Positions 29,416 through 30,978 of a stretch of DNA of 30,978 bases are shown in pieces. Numbering within the stretch: position 1 is the stretch's first letter; the number at the start of each line of letters is the position of its first letter. A model generated the notes under the pieces. That model was not told the DNA's origin. It saw only the letters and a program-made list of their open reading frames with translations, and searched no databases. A program made the translations under genes and the position numbers. Location: the IMG/VR virus record IMGVR_UViG_3300031539_000194, positions 1-30,978 of that record. The stretch is one strand, 5' to 3'. This DNA is from a virus.

Positions 29416-30855
29416 GTTTTGTTGTTGCTGTAGGTAATCGTAGTAACTATCTATTACCTGCTGGTCAACAAGTTCTGAAATTCCTTTTTTGCGCTTTTCT
29501 AGTGCGCCAATAGCCATCGCTCTTTGCGACCCCGTTTTGCCAGCCATCTCTTGCAAAATATTATCAAATGTTTTTGGCATCAAAGCCTCTACGGGTACGC
29601 TCTGCCCAAGGCTTCCCAAGTATTGGGCTGTGAAGTCAGTATTGTAAGTTGGATTGATAGACGGCCTTAGGTGCATCCCTTCATCACCAACCGCAAGAAC
29701 CGTATTGCCAACATAGCCAGTAGGAAGTCCAGCTAACGCCTCGTCTGTGATGGCTCCTGATAGGTCTTCTATATTAAACCCAAACTTCTCTTGATTTGCT
29801 TTTAGGGCGAGTTTATTCATAACCGCAGTTCTGGCTTTTCCTGGGGTTGTATCAAGCCCCTCTCCAGTCAATAACTGCATACGACCCTCTTCAGTCATTA
29901 TGCCTTTAAAGTTTTTTAGCCTTGGTTTTTTCTCTTTGTCGCCAGGAATAATGTAGTTTCTTACGCTCTTATCAAATTCTTGAATTGCTTTTTTAGTTGG
30001 CTTTGTAGCGTCTAAAAAGCTAAACATTGTCATTGTTGGCTGGACAGAAAAGAACTCTGAGTAATCCCCCATTGTGCTTGGCAGCAGAACAACCCTGCCA
30101 GAGCCGCCAGCCTCTAAGTTCTCTAATCTCGCTTGATTTGCTCTGTTTACAATTTTTTGAGCAATGCCAAGATTTGATGCCCCGCCAACTCCTTGCGCTA
30201 TGTGGGCAATATCTCTTGCGTAATCTTGTCCACCATGAGTTACATAAGGCACAGCAAGAGGCTCATCAGAGATGCTTGTAATGCGGTAATTCCTGTTACT
30301 CAAGTCCCAAGGCAAAATCATTAAACTAGAGTCTTTTAAGTCTTCCATTCTGACTGGCGTTTTGTCCGCAAGCCCACCAACATATTCTCGCTCAAATCTC
30401 GTTCCCACAGATGGGTCTGGGTTTAGCGGGGTTGTTGGCCTATATGCTCTAGACAAAGGCAACATCTGGCCCGCAGCCTCTAACACAGCAGGTGCGGTAG
30501 CCTCTGGGTTTCTAGTAATAGCCCGCACTAACTGATCCGCAGCCTCGTTACTAAGCCTTGTAGTAGCCCTAGAAGCCGCAGGAACCGCAGGAGCCATGCC
30601 CAAGACCTCTGCTAGGTACTCCCTGTCCGCAGTAATCGGGATGTTGCTTTGTGTTGGCATCCTAAACAGCGGATCACCGTAGGAGAGTTTCTCTACTGTT
30701 TCGGCAGAGGGAAGCATAAGCTGACGCACCAAGCCCATCACATCCAAACTTTTAGGCAGGAACTCAGGAGCCGCAATATCGCCCTCTGTAGTCCGCAGCA
30801 TTCTTGCTAGCTGACCTAGAAGACGATTCTGCTCTGGTGCGCGTAGTTCAGCCAT
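29398..30855 (-). CDS. Large phage protein of unknown function
   Basis: 485 residues. Helical and Ala/Arg-rich at the start, then LSNRNYRITSISDEPLAVPY and THGGQDYARDIAHIAQGVGG (about 213-232), a segment seen in large uncharacterised phage proteins, then a charged region (KKPRLKNFKGIMTEEGRMQLL) and a Gln-rich end. No catalytic motif is certain. Lying upstream of TerS in the direction of transcription, it might be an injected or internal virion protein. The start overlaps the previous gene by 8 bases. Confidence 0.55.
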   Translation of the reverse strand: MAELRAPEQNRLLGQLARMLRTTEGDIAAPEFLPKSLDVMGLVRQLMLPSAETVEKLSYGDPLFRMPTQSNIPITADREYLAEVLGMAPAVPAASRATTRLSNEAADQLVRAITRNPEATAPAVLEAAGQMLPLSRAYRPTTPLNPDPSVGTRFEREYVGGLADKTPVRMEDLKDSSLMILPWDLSNRNYRITSISDEPLAVPYVTHGGQDYARDIAHIAQGVGGASNLGIAQKIVNRANQARLENLEAGGSGRVVLLPSTMGDYSEFFSVQPTMTMFSFLDATKPTKKAIQEFDKSVRNYIIPGDKEKKPRLKNFKGIMTEEGRMQLLTGEGLDTTPGKARTAVMNKLALKANQEKFGFNIEDLSGAITDEALAGLPTGYVGNTVLAVGDEGMHLRPSINPTYNTDFTAQYLGSLGQSVPVEALMPKTFDNILQEMAGKTGSQRAMAIGALEKRKKGISELVDQQVIDSYYDYLQQQQNLGLLD

Positions 30856-30978
30856 TTTTTATGCCCGCAAACCTCAAGTCGTGAATGTATGTAGAAAAAT
30901 GATGCTCTGCAAAATCCGCAAGCAAATCTTGAAAGTCTTCTGCCACTAGATTTCTATAATAGTCTCCGCAGAACGGAG
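30848..30978 (-). CDS. C-terminus of an unknown gene cut by window edge
   Basis: An open frame of 42 residues ending FAGIKNG runs off the right edge. The segment DLLADFAEHHFSTYIHDLRF looks helical. Its stop overlaps the start of the 485-residue gene by 8 bases, the same coupled junction used elsewhere, which supports it being a real gene. Confidence 0.5.
   Translation of the reverse strand, partial: PFCGDYYRNLVAEDFQDLLADFAEHHFSTYIHDLRFAGIKNG

Noticed and set aside
1-30978. tRNA genes, CRISPR arrays, insertion sequences, integrase
   Set aside because: No cloverleaf, spaced-repeat array, transposase or integrase motif was seen while reading both strands. This is a visual scan only.

Overview
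The window is a contiguous piece of a tailed double-stranded DNA bacteriophage, most likely a podovirus. Its head genes follow the SU10-like plan: TerS, TerL, a P22-type portal, an acidic scaffold and an SU10/DUF5309-type capsid protein. After these come a short-tail adaptor and a P22 gp10-like tail factor, and no tail-tube, sheath or tape-measure gene is visible. The endolysin (peptidase M15) and GTA-type holin suggest a Gram-negative host, probably aquatic, but the host cannot be named from the sequence. No ribosomal, metabolic or other host gene is seen. Both ends of the window cut through genes, so the genome is longer than this.

Layout. (1) 1-3609, minus strand: a tightly overlapped early operon. 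It reads from a DUF1376 replication protein through a lambda P-like helicase loader, two small proteins including a winged-helix protein, DUF3310, an HNH protein, a zinc-ribbon peptide and a PD-(D/E)XK-like protein. A terminator follows, then a small HTH gene and a glycosyltransferase cut by the left edge. (2) 3610-3930: a 315-base regulatory region with a structured leader, a probable promoter, direct repeats and a terminator-like hairpin. (3) 3931-5217, minus strand: a metallophosphoesterase and a SprT-like metalloprotease. (4) 5370-7993, plus strand: small genes and a Red-like recombination cassette (annealing protein, YqaJ/lambda-type exonuclease, SSB-like protein). (5) 8129-29165, minus strand: the late operon. 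In transcription order it carries packaging, head, tail adaptor, presumed ejection proteins, tail fibres and lysis genes. (6) 29260-29415: one lone plus-strand gene, facing a large minus-strand phage gene (29398-30855) and a gene cut by the right edge.

How it works together. Replication appears to recruit the host replisome (DUF1376 protein plus P-like loader), because no phage DNA polymerase is present. Two clusters of 11-bp repeats inside the DUF1376 gene look like an iteron origin, as in the lambda O gene. Recombination proteins would process replication intermediates for the terminase. An 11-bp motif close to AACAGTNTACC recurs at the module boundaries (968, 983, 5268, 8010, 29210) and is the best candidate for a phage-wide operator.

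Several genes under 60 codons were found by reading the sequence directly: 1192-1368, 2416-2592, 5621-5779, 5780-5950, 6544-6714 and 29260-29415. All functional names rest on motif recognition from memory. No database search was run.
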